A DNA stretch of 64,000 nucleotides, taken from Seleniivibrio sp. (GTDB taxonomy: Bacteria; Chrysiogenota; Deferribacteres; Deferribacterales; Geovibrionaceae). Both the position numbers and the translations under genes were made by a program. Below the pieces are notes generated by a model, which was not told the DNA's origin, did no database searches, and saw nothing but the letters and a program-made list of their open reading frames with translations. Each line of letters starts with the position of its first letter. The stretch's first letter is position 1. Shown piece after piece: positions 20,376 to 30,213 of this stretch. The DNA lies in contig NZ_JAJOIL010000005.1 in NCBI RefSeq assembly GCF_021209385.1, forward strand, positions 16,877 through 80,876, given 5' to 3'.

Positions 20376-21397
20376 TTCACACCCTCAATCTCCACTTCTC
20401 CGGTGGATGTTACACTGCCTATGACAGCCGCATCGTCCAGAAGTTTGATAATTTTATCCGCTTCGGACTTTTCAACTGCAATGATAAAACCGACGCCCAT
20501 GTTGAAAACCCTGTAGAGTTCTTTGGGCGCAACACCTGACTTTTCGAGAATAAATTTATATATTTCAGGCAGTTTGAAGGTTTTCGGGTCTATTTTGCAT
20601 CCTGTGCCTTCGGGAAGCACTCTGGGTATGTTGTCGTAAAATCCGCCGCCGGTGATATGCACCATTCCTTTGATGTCGATACCTTCGGCAAGCAGTTTCA
20701 TGATATGGGGAACATATATTTTTGTGGGAATGAGAAGTGCGTTCTTAAGCTTCGTGTCGCCGTATACAACGTCGTCGGGTTTCATGCCGAGGCTGTCAAA
20801 GAACAGCTTGCGCGCCAGTGAAAATCCGTTGCTGTGCAGACCGCTGGAAGATATACCCACCAGAACGTCGCCCGCCTTTATGCGTTCGCCTGTGATAGCC
20901 TTTGGCTTGTCCAATATACCGACCGCGAATCCGGCGAGGTCGAAATCATCGCCCGCATACATTCCGGGCATCTCCGCAGTTTCGCCCCCGACGAGAGGAC
21001 AGTCGGATATGCGGCACCCTTCGGCAATACCTTTAACAACTTCCGCCATCTTCTCGGCGGAAAGTTTGCCTGTCGCCATATAATCCAGAAAGAACAGCGG
21101 TTTGGCACCAGTTACAATTATATCGTTTACACACATGGCAACAAGGTCAATCCCGACAGTGTCCAGAATATTAGTATCTATAGCCACTTTCAGTTTTGTT
21201 CCCACTCCGTCGGTTCCCGACACAAGAACGGGATGTTCCATGCCCTTCATACAGGACACATCAAAAAATCCGGCGAATCCGCCTATGCTTCCCAGCACGT
21301 TTTTATTGTATGTGGACTCGACCGTCTTTTTTATTACCGATACGAAACGGTTGCCCTCGTCAATATCAACGCCGCTTGATTTGTAATCCAGAGACAC
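20372..21397 (-). CDS. purM: Phosphoribosylformylglycinamidine cyclo-ligase
   Basis: DYKSSGVDIDEGNRFV, VSGTDGVGTKLKVA, HITGGGFYDNIPRVLP. Confidence 0.97.
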   Translation of the reverse strand: MSLDYKSSGVDIDEGNRFVSVIKKTVESTYNKNVLGSIGGFAGFFDVSCMKGMEHPVLVSGTDGVGTKLKVAIDTNILDTVGIDLVAMCVNDIIVTGAKPLFFLDYMATGKLSAEKMAEVVKGIAEGCRISDCPLVGGETAEMPGMYAGDDFDLAGFAVGILDKPKAITGERIKAGDVLVGISSSGLHSNGFSLARKLFFDSLGMKPDDVVYGDTKLKNALLIPTKIYVPHIMKLLAEGIDIKGMVHITGGGFYDNIPRVLPEGTGCKIDPKTFKLPEIYKFILEKSGVAPKELYRVFNMGVGFIIAVEKSEADKIIKLLDDAAVIGSVTSTGEVEIEGVN

Positions 21398-21406
21398 ACT
21401 CTCCCC

Positions 21407-22924
21407 CTATTTTCCTTTTACAAGTCTTTCTATCTCTTTTCTGATGGCGCGCTCCACAAGAACTGGAAGCTCCTCCTCCAGAATACGGGTTATCTTATCT
21501 GTCAGAACCTCTTTTATGGCAAATTTCAGAGTATCCTCATCAATCGCCTCGTATACTGCTTCAACAAGTTTTTCCTCGCTGATGCGTATCATGGGTTCTG
21601 GGTCTATTATCCCTTTATCTTCAATGTATTCGGGTTCTTCCTCAATATGAGGTTCAGGCTCGGCAGAAGGTTCTTCATATGCTGGCATATCAGTATGCAC
21701 ATCATCCGATTCTATCGGGTCATGCACCTGCTCTTCCATAACATCGCTGAGCGAAAGTTCCGCCTGGATATCGGTAAGAACGGTTTCAACCGTCTCGTCA
21801 AGAGCTTCTTCCGCATCGTTCAGTGTTGCGTCGGCATGTGTCACATCTTCTGAAATATGTTCTTCGTTTATACCGTCGAGGATATTGTCAAGCTCGTCCC
21901 CTTCCGGTTCATCAAGCTCGCTGAACAGATTCTCCTGTTCAGCCTCTGTCAGCTCTGTCTCCGGTTCAAGTACTACCTCAACAGTCTCTTCCGGCTCTTC
22001 CTGTTTCTCTTCTTTTTCCTCAAGCTGATCCTCATCAACCTCAATCAGTCCTTCAAACGTTTCCTGAGGTTCGGTTCCGGTCTGCTCAGGTTCATCCTCT
22101 ATAACCTCTTCCGGCTCAGGAACTGTCATTGCAAGCTCCGCAGCAAGTCTCTCTTCCTCTTTCTTTCGTTCCTCTTCCGCAAGGAGCTGGTCTTCGTCAA
22201 CCTCTATCAGCCCTTCAAACGCACTGGAAGAAGGAGCCGCCGAACGACCTATATCAGCAAGGGCATCCTCTGCCACCGACGGCATTTCCACTTTGGTCAC
22301 AGGATGCACCTGCACAGGTTCTTCAAAAACCGCTTCTTTCTGTATCTCAGGCTCTTCCTGTATTTCCGGTTCAGCCTGTACCGCTTGCTCTTCAAAAAGC
22401 TCTTCGGGAATTGTCACATCTTCAACAGTTGCGGGGAGTTCCTCCTCTTCGGGTTCCTCCTCCGTGAGCATCATCTCCATCTCTTCTGGGACGTCGGTCA
22501 TAGCCGCCGCAAGTTCTTCATCCGTGGGAGTTTCAGATATATCGAGTGTTTCATGATAGGGTGCGCTGTTGAATCCGCTTGCTATCTTTTCTTCAAGAGT
22601 TTTCGCGTCGAATGGTTTGTATATGAAATCGTCTGCGCCGACTATATGGCAAAGATTGCTGTCAAACTGGTCAAAGGCGCCTGTGAGCAGGATTATCACA
22701 ACATTTCCCGCCGCATTCCGCAGTGCCGCTATCATGTCTTTTGAAGCTATGTCGCCGAGTTTGTTGTCCAGAAGAATCAGGTCGGGTTTGTCTGTTTTTA
22801 TATGACTCAGAGCTTCTTCTTTGCTGAACACCTTGACAACATCGTATTTTTCCTTGTCCAGACAAAGGTCTATGACCCTGTGGATGGTAACGCTGTCGTC
22901 GATAAGCATTATTCTCTTCTTCAT
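21407..22924 (-). CDS. Response-regulator receiver protein with long Glu/Asp/Pro-rich linker and C-terminal PopZ-like amphipathic helix region
   Basis: MKKRIMLIDDSVTIHRVIDLCL...LILLDNKLG...LLTG...YKPFDAKTL; duplicated FEGLIEVDEDQL; C-terminus ITRILEEELPVLVERAIRKEIERLVKGK. Confidence 0.85.
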   Translation of the reverse strand: MKKRIMLIDDSVTIHRVIDLCLDKEKYDVVKVFSKEEALSHIKTDKPDLILLDNKLGDIASKDMIAALRNAAGNVVIILLTGAFDQFDSNLCHIVGADDFIYKPFDAKTLEEKIASGFNSAPYHETLDISETPTDEELAAAMTDVPEEMEMMLTEEEPEEEELPATVEDVTIPEELFEEQAVQAEPEIQEEPEIQKEAVFEEPVQVHPVTKVEMPSVAEDALADIGRSAAPSSSAFEGLIEVDEDQLLAEEERKKEEERLAAELAMTVPEPEEVIEDEPEQTGTEPQETFEGLIEVDEDQLEEKEEKQEEPEETVEVVLEPETELTEAEQENLFSELDEPEGDELDNILDGINEEHISEDVTHADATLNDAEEALDETVETVLTDIQAELSLSDVMEEQVHDPIESDDVHTDMPAYEEPSAEPEPHIEEEPEYIEDKGIIDPEPMIRISEEKLVEAVYEAIDEDTLKFAIKEVLTDKITRILEEELPVLVERAIRKEIERLVKGK

Positions 22925-23020
22925 ATAACACCCCTGACCGATTGATTCACAATTCACCGCTTCAGAAAACCTGACAAATCATGATAACATCATAATGCTG
23001 ATTAATCAACGGATTAAGGC

Positions 23021-23515
23021 TTATCTGCACTCCATTTCGGGCTTGCCGAAACGCTCGATGATACGTTTGTTCACACAGGCGGGAACAAACTGGGCAACAT
23101 CGCCTGCGTGGAGGGCAACCTCGCGTATGGTGCTTGAGCTTAAGAAGATATGCTCCTGTGTGGGCATAAGAAAAACGCTTTCACAGTCCGGATCCATGTT
23201 TCTGTTCATGAGTGCGAGCTGAAACTCAAACTCAAAGTCGCTCACAGCCCGCAGACCGCGCACAACAACGTTCGCTTTATGCTTTTTGAGAAAATTCACC
23301 AGCAGGCAGGTGAAAGGCACTACAGTTACCTGCGGCATATACGCCATGGTTTCTTTAGCCATCTCCACTCTCTCTTCCAGAGTGAACGCAGTCCCCTTTT
23401 TTTTATTCTCGGACACAGCAAGAATGACATTGCCGAACAGCTTTACCGCCCGCTCAGCAATATCCACATGACCGTTTGTCATCGGGTCGAATGTTCCGGG
23501 ATAGACTGCAATCAT
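23021..23515 (-). CDS. coaD: Phosphopantetheine adenylyltransferase
   Basis: MIAVYPGTFDPMTNGHVDIAERA; RGLRAVSDFEFEFQLALMNR; ISSSTIRE-like FLSSSTIREVA. Confidence 0.97.
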   Translation of the reverse strand: MIAVYPGTFDPMTNGHVDIAERAVKLFGNVILAVSENKKKGTAFTLEERVEMAKETMAYMPQVTVVPFTCLLVNFLKKHKANVVVRGLRAVSDFEFEFQLALMNRNMDPDCESVFLMPTQEHIFLSSSTIREVALHAGDVAQFVPACVNKRIIERFGKPEMECR

Positions 23516-24051
23516 TTGCCACCGCCGCCTGCCGCGAGATAATATATTTTCGTATCGCCGTATTTTTTCTCATTCTCTATAAAAAAGTCTGTATTTGCAA
23601 CATCAAATGGTGAACGGAAGCTCTCTTCAAATACGATTGTTCCGCCCTCTGCCAGAAGTTCTCCGTCTGCTATCATACCCAGAAGCTCCGCAGGAGCGTA
23701 TTTACCGTATGGCGGATCGATGAAGATAACGTCAAACTTTCCTGTAAGCGTCGGAAGAATTTTTATAACGTCGCCTTTTATGATATCTGTGCTGTCTTCC
23801 ATGTCTTTGATATTCTTTTTGACGAATGTAACGTCAGTATCCACAAAAACTGCCTTGTCTGCGCCGCGGCTTATCGCCTCTATACCGTATGACCCTGTTC
23901 CGCAGAAGAGGTCGAGAACATGCGCACCCTCCACAGTATCAAAAAGAACGGAAAATACAGCGTTGCGTACCTTATCCGTTGTGGGGCGAACCGACAAGTC
24001 TTTCGGCGTGAAAAGCTGCCTGCCTTTGAATGTACCGCTTATAACTCTCAA
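23512..24051 (-). CDS. rsmD: 16S rRNA (guanine966-N2)-methyltransferase RsmD
   Basis: MRVISGTFKGRQLFTPKDLSVRPTTDKVRNAVFSVL, DVIFIDPPYGKY. Confidence 0.95.
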   Translation of the reverse strand: MRVISGTFKGRQLFTPKDLSVRPTTDKVRNAVFSVLFDTVEGAHVLDLFCGTGSYGIEAISRGADKAVFVDTDVTFVKKNIKDMEDSTDIIKGDVIKILPTLTGKFDVIFIDPPYGKYAPAELLGMIADGELLAEGGTIVFEESFRSPFDVANTDFFIENEKKYGDTKIYYLAAGGGGK

Positions 24052-24997
24052 CTTCAGTTATCCTCTTGCATATTGTTCTGATGTCGGGCTTTGCGCCCTC
24101 TTTTATCTCAAGTCTGCCCTCACAGGCTTCTCTGTTATATCCGTTATAACCGTATGCAGTGTTTATATATTTCCTGTCCAGAGCCAGATTATGCCCCAAA
24201 CCTAAATATATGGCAACGGCTATTGTTTTAACCATGTCTCCGGTCGCCGGATGATACTCACCCGCGGCGATCTGCTCCTGCATACTCTCAGCGTCCTGTA
24301 AACCGATGCGGATAACCTCTATATCTTCCGCCTCAAACAGTATAAGACCATACGCACAGCGTGCCAGTGTCTCTGCCAAAGGAAGACAGACGTGTTCGCC
24401 GGACAGCCAGAGAGAATAGAGTTCCGTATCTTTCAGTACAACACATGGGTATATGCGCACATATTCAGGCTTTACACTCAGCACAGAAGTCACTGTGGCG
24501 TCGAAGCTACAAAAATTCTCGCCGTACATGCCTGTCATTATCTGTGCGGAAAGTTTTTTAATGTGTTTTTTTACCGTGTGCAGCGCTTGAATGGTCTCTT
24601 CTGAATTACATGGACGTTTATTAAGCTTAAGAACGTCATCGTCAAGACTCTGCACACCTATCTCAACTGTCTCTACACCTTTTGCCGCAGCCTCTGCCAT
24701 ATTTGCGTCGGTTACACAATCCGGGCTGGTGGAGAAACGCAACTTTTTGAAACCATAGCCGCGAGCAATAGAATAAAGCCTCTGCTGAAGCGCGTCAGGC
24801 AGACAGGTAAAGCTTCCCCCGTAGTAGGCGAGCTCATCCCAGTTATCTGATATATCAAGATATTTTCTTATCTGCTGTTCGACTGATGAAAGAATTTCAG
24901 AAGGATTCTGACCTGTAATTGAGTTTTGACTGCAATAGACGCATCTTTGTCTGCATCCGGCGAAAGGAATGAATACGGGAAGTATCCTATTTTTCAT
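23972..24997 (-). CDS. Radical SAM protein (Elp3-like domain, family found beside rnc)
   Basis: ILPVFIPFAGCRQRCVYCSQNSITGQ; ATG at 24997 gives the natural N-terminus. Confidence 0.88.
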   Translation of the reverse strand: MKNRILPVFIPFAGCRQRCVYCSQNSITGQNPSEILSSVEQQIRKYLDISDNWDELAYYGGSFTCLPDALQQRLYSIARGYGFKKLRFSTSPDCVTDANMAEAAAKGVETVEIGVQSLDDDVLKLNKRPCNSEETIQALHTVKKHIKKLSAQIMTGMYGENFCSFDATVTSVLSVKPEYVRIYPCVVLKDTELYSLWLSGEHVCLPLAETLARCAYGLILFEAEDIEVIRIGLQDAESMQEQIAAGEYHPATGDMVKTIAVAIYLGLGHNLALDRKYINTAYGYNGYNREACEGRLEIKEGAKPDIRTICKRITEVESYKRYIQRQAAFHAERLVGSPHNG

Positions 24998-25691
24998 TAC
25001 CCAGTTTCTTGAGCGCTTTTGCCGCGGCAGCTTTCTCTGCGTTCTTTTTTGTCTTTCCCTTGCCCTCTTCAGTAACAAGTCCTTCGACATGCACCCGAAC
25101 CAGAAAAATCTTGTCATGCTCGGGACCGGATTCGTCCAGAACCGTATATTCAGGCAGGGTGCCGAACTGGCGCTGGGTTATCTTCTGCAGTTCGCTTTTG
25201 GAATCTATAAAGGTGCTGTTTGAAATATCCTCGTCAATTCTTGTACCGAAATGGTCGATGATGATCTTGCGCGCTTCGTCATAACCGCCGTCAAGATAGA
25301 TGGCAGCCACCACGGATTCAAATATATCGCAGAGGAGTGATTCTTTATATTTGCCGCCGGACGCTTTTTCACCTTTGCCAAGAAGGATGTGATCCCCAAG
25401 CTCCATCTCAGTTGCGACCTTGCTCAGAAATCCTTCACTGACGAAAAAGCCCCGAAGTTTTGAGAGAAGTCCCTCGTCATAGTCCTTATATCTGTCCAGC
25501 AGATATTCCGTGACTATGAGCTGAAGAACTGCGTCGCCCAAAAATTCGAGCCGTTCATAGTTTTTGTTGTTCTTCTTCTCATGGGCGTAAGATCTGTGGG
25601 TCAGAGCCTCCAACACCACAGACCTGTCGCCAAAGCTGTAACCTAGCTTATGTTCGAGAGTTTCGAGATCCGAACTCAGCTTTTTATTCAT
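24987..25691 (-). CDS. rnc: Ribonuclease III
   Basis: [21 protein letters not shown]-terminal dsRBD ([34 protein letters not shown]). Confidence 0.97.
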   Translation of the reverse strand: MNKKLSSDLETLEHKLGYSFGDRSVVLEALTHRSYAHEKKNNKNYERLEFLGDAVLQLIVTEYLLDRYKDYDEGLLSKLRGFFVSEGFLSKVATEMELGDHILLGKGEKASGGKYKESLLCDIFESVVAAIYLDGGYDEARKIIIDHFGTRIDEDISNSTFIDSKSELQKITQRQFGTLPEYTVLDESGPEHDKIFLVRVHVEGLVTEEGKGKTKKNAEKAAAAKALKKLGNEK

Positions 25692-26943
25692 ATCTCTTAA
25701 ATATTAATGTACCGTTTGTTCCGCCGAATCCGAACGAGTTGCTGAGAGCGTATTTGAAATCACATTTCTCAGGCTTATTGGGAACGTAGTAAAGATCGCA
25801 GTCGGGATCGGGGGTGGTATAGTTTATTGTCGGGGGGAGTATGCCTTTTTCAAGCGCCATACAGCAGTAGATAGCTTCAACGGAACCTGCCGCACCGAGA
25901 AGGTGACCTGTCATTGATTTTGTTGAGCTGATCTTCACATTTTTAGCATGATCGCCGAAAACTTTTTTAACAGCAAGAGTTTCTATCTTATCGTTAAAAG
26001 GAGTTGAAGTGCCGTGTGCGTTTATATAGCCGATGTCTTCGGGTTTAATACCTGCGTCCTCAAGTGCCGCCTGCATACATCTCATAGCGCCGTCACCTGT
26101 TTCATCGGGTGCTGTCATGTGATATGCATCGGCAGACGCGCCGTACCCTGCATATTCGCCGTAAATTTTTGCGCCTCTCGCCATAGCGTGCTCGTATGAC
26201 TCAAGAAGCATGATGCCGCAGCCTTCGCCCATAACAAAACCGTCACGGTCTGAATCGAAGGGACGTGAAGCCTTTTCGGGGTCGTCGTTTCTGCGTGAAA
26301 GTGCCTTCATATTGCCGAAACCGCCGATGGAAAGCGACGTGATGGCGCTCTCTGTGCCGCCTGCGAGCATAACGTCGGCATATCCGTGCTGAATAAGTCT
26401 TGCCGCCTCGCCCACAGAATGGGTTCCTGTTGTGCAAGCTGTAACGATGCTGTAGTTAGGTCCTTTGAATCCGAATTCAATAGATACCGCACCGCTCGCC
26501 ATGTTTATGATGGAAGTGGGGATGAAAAAGGGTGAAATCTTCTTAACGCCCTTCGCATCAAAATCTCTTGTGGTGTCTTCAATAGCTTTGAAGCCGCCGA
26601 TACCTGAACCGATGTGAGTACCGCATCTGGTGAGATCGGCCTTTTCCAAATCGAAGTTCGCCATTTTCACAGCGATAGCTGAAGCAGCGATGGCAAAAAT
26701 TACGAACTGTTCGTGCCTTTTGACAGCTTTGGGGTCTTTAACATACTGGGCGGCATCAAAATCGTCAACAACACCTGCAAACTTAACAGGGAGTTCCTCA
26801 GTGTTAAGTCTTTCAGCAGGAATATATTTGATTCCGCTCTTACCGTTCATAAGAGCATCCCAGTTTTTCTCATTTCCGCTGCCGAGGGGAGTTACAAGCC
26901 CGTAGCCTGTTACAACTACTCTTCTCTTCACAAAATCCTCCAT
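25684..26943 (-). CDS. fabF: 3-oxoacyl-[acyl-carrier-protein] synthase II
   Basis: [53 protein letters not shown]. Confidence 0.97.
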   Translation of the reverse strand: MEDFVKRRVVVTGYGLVTPLGSGNEKNWDALMNGKSGIKYIPAERLNTEELPVKFAGVVDDFDAAQYVKDPKAVKRHEQFVIFAIAASAIAVKMANFDLEKADLTRCGTHIGSGIGGFKAIEDTTRDFDAKGVKKISPFFIPTSIINMASGAVSIEFGFKGPNYSIVTACTTGTHSVGEAARLIQHGYADVMLAGGTESAITSLSIGGFGNMKALSRRNDDPEKASRPFDSDRDGFVMGEGCGIMLLESYEHAMARGAKIYGEYAGYGASADAYHMTAPDETGDGAMRCMQAALEDAGIKPEDIGYINAHGTSTPFNDKIETLAVKKVFGDHAKNVKISSTKSMTGHLLGAAGSVEAIYCCMALEKGILPPTINYTTPDPDCDLYYVPNKPEKCDFKYALSNSFGFGGTNGTLIFKRYE

Positions 26944-27005
26944 TTAGAAAAGGTCGGGGGGACAACCTTAACGGAAATCCCCCCTCATCTGAATTATGAT
27001 AAAAT

Positions 27006-27242
27006 TTACGCTTTTGCTTTTTCGATGTGAGAAATGGCATCGCCGACAGTTTTGATCTTTTCAGCTTCCTCATCGGGAATTTCAAGATCGAACTCTTCTT
27101 CAAAAGCCATGATAAGCTCAACAGTGTCAAGAGAGTCAGCGTCAAGGTCGTCTATGAAAGATGCGTCTTCTGTAACTGCGTCCGCATCAACATTAAGCTG
27201 CTCAACAATAATCTCTTTTACTTTAGCTGCGATATCTGACAT
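27006..27242 (-). CDS. acpP: Acyl carrier protein
   Basis: [32 protein letters not shown]. Confidence 0.98.
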   Translation of the reverse strand: MSDIAAKVKEIIVEQLNVDADAVTEDASFIDDLDADSLDTVELIMAFEEEFDLEIPDEEAEKIKTVGDAISHIEKAKA

Positions 27243-27376
27243 TTTCTGTCCTCCTATGATCTCTTTAAAGAATTATCTTCTTCTCATCACATTGCATGTG
27301 TTATTTACTAAATATTGCGGCAGAAATCCAGTCATTTTAATTTCCGCCTTATATATAAGCTTCTTACGAAGCTTTA

Positions 27377-28129
27377 TCACATGTACATTCCGCCGTTGAC
27401 GTGGATTGTCTGACCTGTGATATAGTCTGATGCGGGTGACGCAAGGAACATTACGGCTTCCGCAACATCGTCCGCCTCGCCCAGTTCGCCAAGAGATATC
27501 TTCGCGAGCATTGCGTCCACAACTTCTTTGGGAAGTCCGTCTGTCATTGCGGTGCGGATGAAGCCGGGAGCAACAGCGTTAACTCTGATACCACGGCTTG
27601 CAAGTTCCTGTGCGGAAGTTTTTGTGAGACCGACCAGCCCCGCTTTGCTTGCGGAATAGTTAGCCTGTCCTGCGTTTCCTGAAAAACCTACTACGGAAGC
27701 GATGTTTACGATCTTTCCGTATCTCTTTTTCATCATGCCTTTAAGAGCGGCTTTTGTACAGATGAACGCGCCTTTAAGGTTGATGTCGAGAACTCTTTCC
27801 CACTGTTCAACCTTCATACGCATGATGAGCCCGTCCTGAGTGATCCCTGCGTTATTCACAAGGATGTCCACAGTGCCGAGTGTGCCTTCAACCTCTTTTA
27901 TCATTGCCTCAACGCTGTCCTCTTTTGAAACGTCGGCAGCAAACGCAGCTGCAACGCCGCCTTTGTCTGTGATCTCTTTAACAACAGCTTCTGCATCGGC
28001 TTTGATGTTTGCGATGTCGATATAGTTCACCGCAACTTTTGCACCCTGTGCGGCCATTTTAAGCGCGATGATACGGCCAATGCCGCTGGAAGCGCCTGTA
28101 ACCAGCGCTACTTTTCCTTCAAGTACCAT
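27377..28129 (-). CDS. fabG: 3-oxoacyl-[ACP] reductase
   Basis: LVTGASSGIGRIIA, NNAGIT, YSASKAGLVGLTK. Confidence 0.97.
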   Translation of the reverse strand: MVLEGKVALVTGASSGIGRIIALKMAAQGAKVAVNYIDIANIKADAEAVVKEITDKGGVAAAFAADVSKEDSVEAMIKEVEGTLGTVDILVNNAGITQDGLIMRMKVEQWERVLDINLKGAFICTKAALKGMMKKRYGKIVNIASVVGFSGNAGQANYSASKAGLVGLTKTSAQELASRGIRVNAVAPGFIRTAMTDGLPKEVVDAMLAKISLGELGEADDVAEAVMFLASPASDYITGQTIHVNGGMYM

Positions 28130-28131
28130 GT

Positions 28132-29046
28132 TTACTCCGGTAAATCCGCGACCTTGGAAACGTTTTCAACGGTCACGTTTTTGTCTATTTTTTTGATGAG
28201 CCCCGCAAGAACCTGTCCTGCTCCCACCTCTATGAATCTGTCCACCCCTGAGTTTACCATATTTTTTATCAGGGTTGTCCATAAAACTGCTCCGTCCACC
28301 TGTCTGCAAAGCGCATCGTAAACATCAGCAGAGTTCTTTTCTTCTTTAGCATCAACGTTATTGAACACAGGAGTGTTCAGGTCTTTTATGACTATGTTAT
28401 TTTTGAGGTAATCCGCCATCTTCTCTCTGGCGGGTCTCATGAGCGAGCAGTGGAAGGGTGCTGAAACCGGAAGCAGAAGAGCTCTTTTCGCTCCTTTTGC
28501 CTTTATCTTCTCTGAGAATTCTTCAACCGCTTCTTTATGCCCTGCAACAACTATCTGTCCGGGGCAGTTAAAGTTTGCGGGTTCAACAACCTTAACGCCG
28601 GAAACCTCTTTACAGGTTTCAACAACCGCCTCGTCGTCTATACCCATAACAGCAGCCATAGCGCCGACGCCCACAGGTACGGCGTCCTGCATGAACTTTC
28701 CTCTGTTGTGGACGGCAAGAACGCCCTCTTCAAATGTGAAGCCGCCAGCCGCAACAACCGCAGAATATTCCCCCAGAGAATGTCCGGCGAAATAATCCGC
28801 CTTAACTCTGTTTTTAAGCACTTCCCAGATACCGACACTCATTGTGAGCAGTGCGGGTTGGGTGTTGTATGTGGTTTTAAGTTCCTCTTCGGAACCTTCA
28901 AACATTATCTTTGTCAGGCTGTAGCCCAGAGCCGAATCAGCCTTATCGAAAATCGCTTTAACTTCCGGCATGGCATCATAAAAATCCTTTCCCATGCCTA
29001 CGAACTGTGACCCCTGTCCGGGGAAAACAACCGCTGTCTTACCCAT
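28132..29046 (-). CDS. fabD: Malonyl CoA-ACP transacylase
   Basis: VFPGQGSQFVGMGKDFYD, GHSLGEYSA. Confidence 0.97.
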   Translation of the reverse strand: MGKTAVVFPGQGSQFVGMGKDFYDAMPEVKAIFDKADSALGYSLTKIMFEGSEEELKTTYNTQPALLTMSVGIWEVLKNRVKADYFAGHSLGEYSAVVAAGGFTFEEGVLAVHNRGKFMQDAVPVGVGAMAAVMGIDDEAVVETCKEVSGVKVVEPANFNCPGQIVVAGHKEAVEEFSEKIKAKGAKRALLLPVSAPFHCSLMRPAREKMADYLKNNIVIKDLNTPVFNNVDAKEEKNSADVYDALCRQVDGAVLWTTLIKNMVNSGVDRFIEVGAGQVLAGLIKKIDKNVTVENVSKVADLPE

Positions 29047-29065
29047 TATATATGTCTCCTTATAT

Positions 29066-29146
29066 CTCCCCCTTTATAAAAGGGGGATTAAGGGGGATTT
29101 AATTAAGAAAATCCACCCCGACCCTCCTTTGCTAAAGGAGGGAGGG
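29066..29146. repeat. Dispersed palindromic intergenic repeat, family A copy 1
   Basis: ccccctttataaaagggggattaagggggattt...aagaaaatccaccccgaccctcctttgctaaaggaggga. Confidence 0.85.
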
Positions 29147-29152
29147 AAATAA

Positions 29153-30130
29153 TCAGAACGTAAACGCCATGCTTCCCCATGTAAGTCCGCCGCCGAATGC
29201 CGCAGACACAACGTTGTGTCCGCGCTGTATACGTCCGTCGCGTACAGCCTGATCAAGCGCCGTGGGGATAGTTGCCGCTGACGTGTTCCCATAGTTTGTA
29301 AGGTTAATTATCACCTTCTCTTTGTCAAGTCCAAGTCTCTTCGCAGCCGCGTCGATGATACGCAGATTTGCCTGATGAGGAATCATCCAGTCAATCTGGT
29401 CGGATGAAAATCCGGCAGCATCCGCCGCTTCCTGTGCCGCATCCGCCATAGCCCGCACGGCAATTTTGAACACATCGTTGCCCTTCATTTTTATCATGTG
29501 GTCGATGGCGGGTTCATTTATCATTTTTTTCAGATACTGCGATCCGAGATTGTCCTGTTTAAGAAGCTCGCCGTATTCCCCATCGGCATAGTTGAATATG
29601 CTTCTGATGCCGGGTGTGGAATCAGCAGAGACAACAGCCGCACCCGCTCCGTCACCGAAAAGGATGCATGTCGATCTGTCGCGCCAGTCAACGCATGCTG
29701 TGAGATGTTCCGCACCGATGACCAGAATATTTCTGGCACCTCCGGAGCGTATCATGCCATCAGCGACACGCACTCCGTAAAGGAAGCCTGAACATGCCGC
29801 AGCAATGTCAAACGCCATGCACGGCTTTGCGCCGAGTTTGTATTGAACTCTGCAAGCTGTTGAAGGCATTATGGTATCCGGAGAAAGTGTACCAACTATG
29901 ATGGCGTCAAGCTCGTTAGCGTTCAGCCCAGCCATTTCAAGCGCTCTCTTACCTGCTTCCGTTGCCATATCGCTGCAGGATTCTTCTTCTGCAACGTGCC
30001 TCTGCTTTATACCTGTGCGGGTTACGATCCATTCATCCGAAGTATCAAGAAATTGAGCGATATCATCATTGGTCATTATTTTAGAAGGGAAATAGGAACC
30101 GGTTCCTGTGAATCTTGAATATATACTCAT
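29153..30130 (-). CDS. fabH: 3-oxoacyl-[ACP] synthase III
   Basis: GTGSYFPSKIMTNDDI, DIAAACSGFLYG, IPHQANLRIIDAAAKRLG, NYGNTSAATIP. Confidence 0.97.
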   Translation of the reverse strand: MSIYSRFTGTGSYFPSKIMTNDDIAQFLDTSDEWIVTRTGIKQRHVAEEESCSDMATEAGKRALEMAGLNANELDAIIVGTLSPDTIMPSTACRVQYKLGAKPCMAFDIAAACSGFLYGVRVADGMIRSGGARNILVIGAEHLTACVDWRDRSTCILFGDGAGAAVVSADSTPGIRSIFNYADGEYGELLKQDNLGSQYLKKMINEPAIDHMIKMKGNDVFKIAVRAMADAAQEAADAAGFSSDQIDWMIPHQANLRIIDAAAKRLGLDKEKVIINLTNYGNTSAATIPTALDQAVRDGRIQRGHNVVSAAFGGGLTWGSMAFTF

Positions 30131-30213
30131 GCGCCACCTGAAAGTTCAGCAAAAATTAATTAGTTACCATGTCGAACTTTTCGGGAACATTGTTCCAGAA
30201 ACAGACATTTTTG

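Noticed and set aside
21444-22805. Long antisense ORFs opposite the receiver/acidic-linker gene (e.g. 295 aa at 21857-22744)
   Set aside because: They are mirror translations of Glu/Pro-rich codons (Phe/Leu/Ser-rich, low complexity), with no recognisable domain or start signal.
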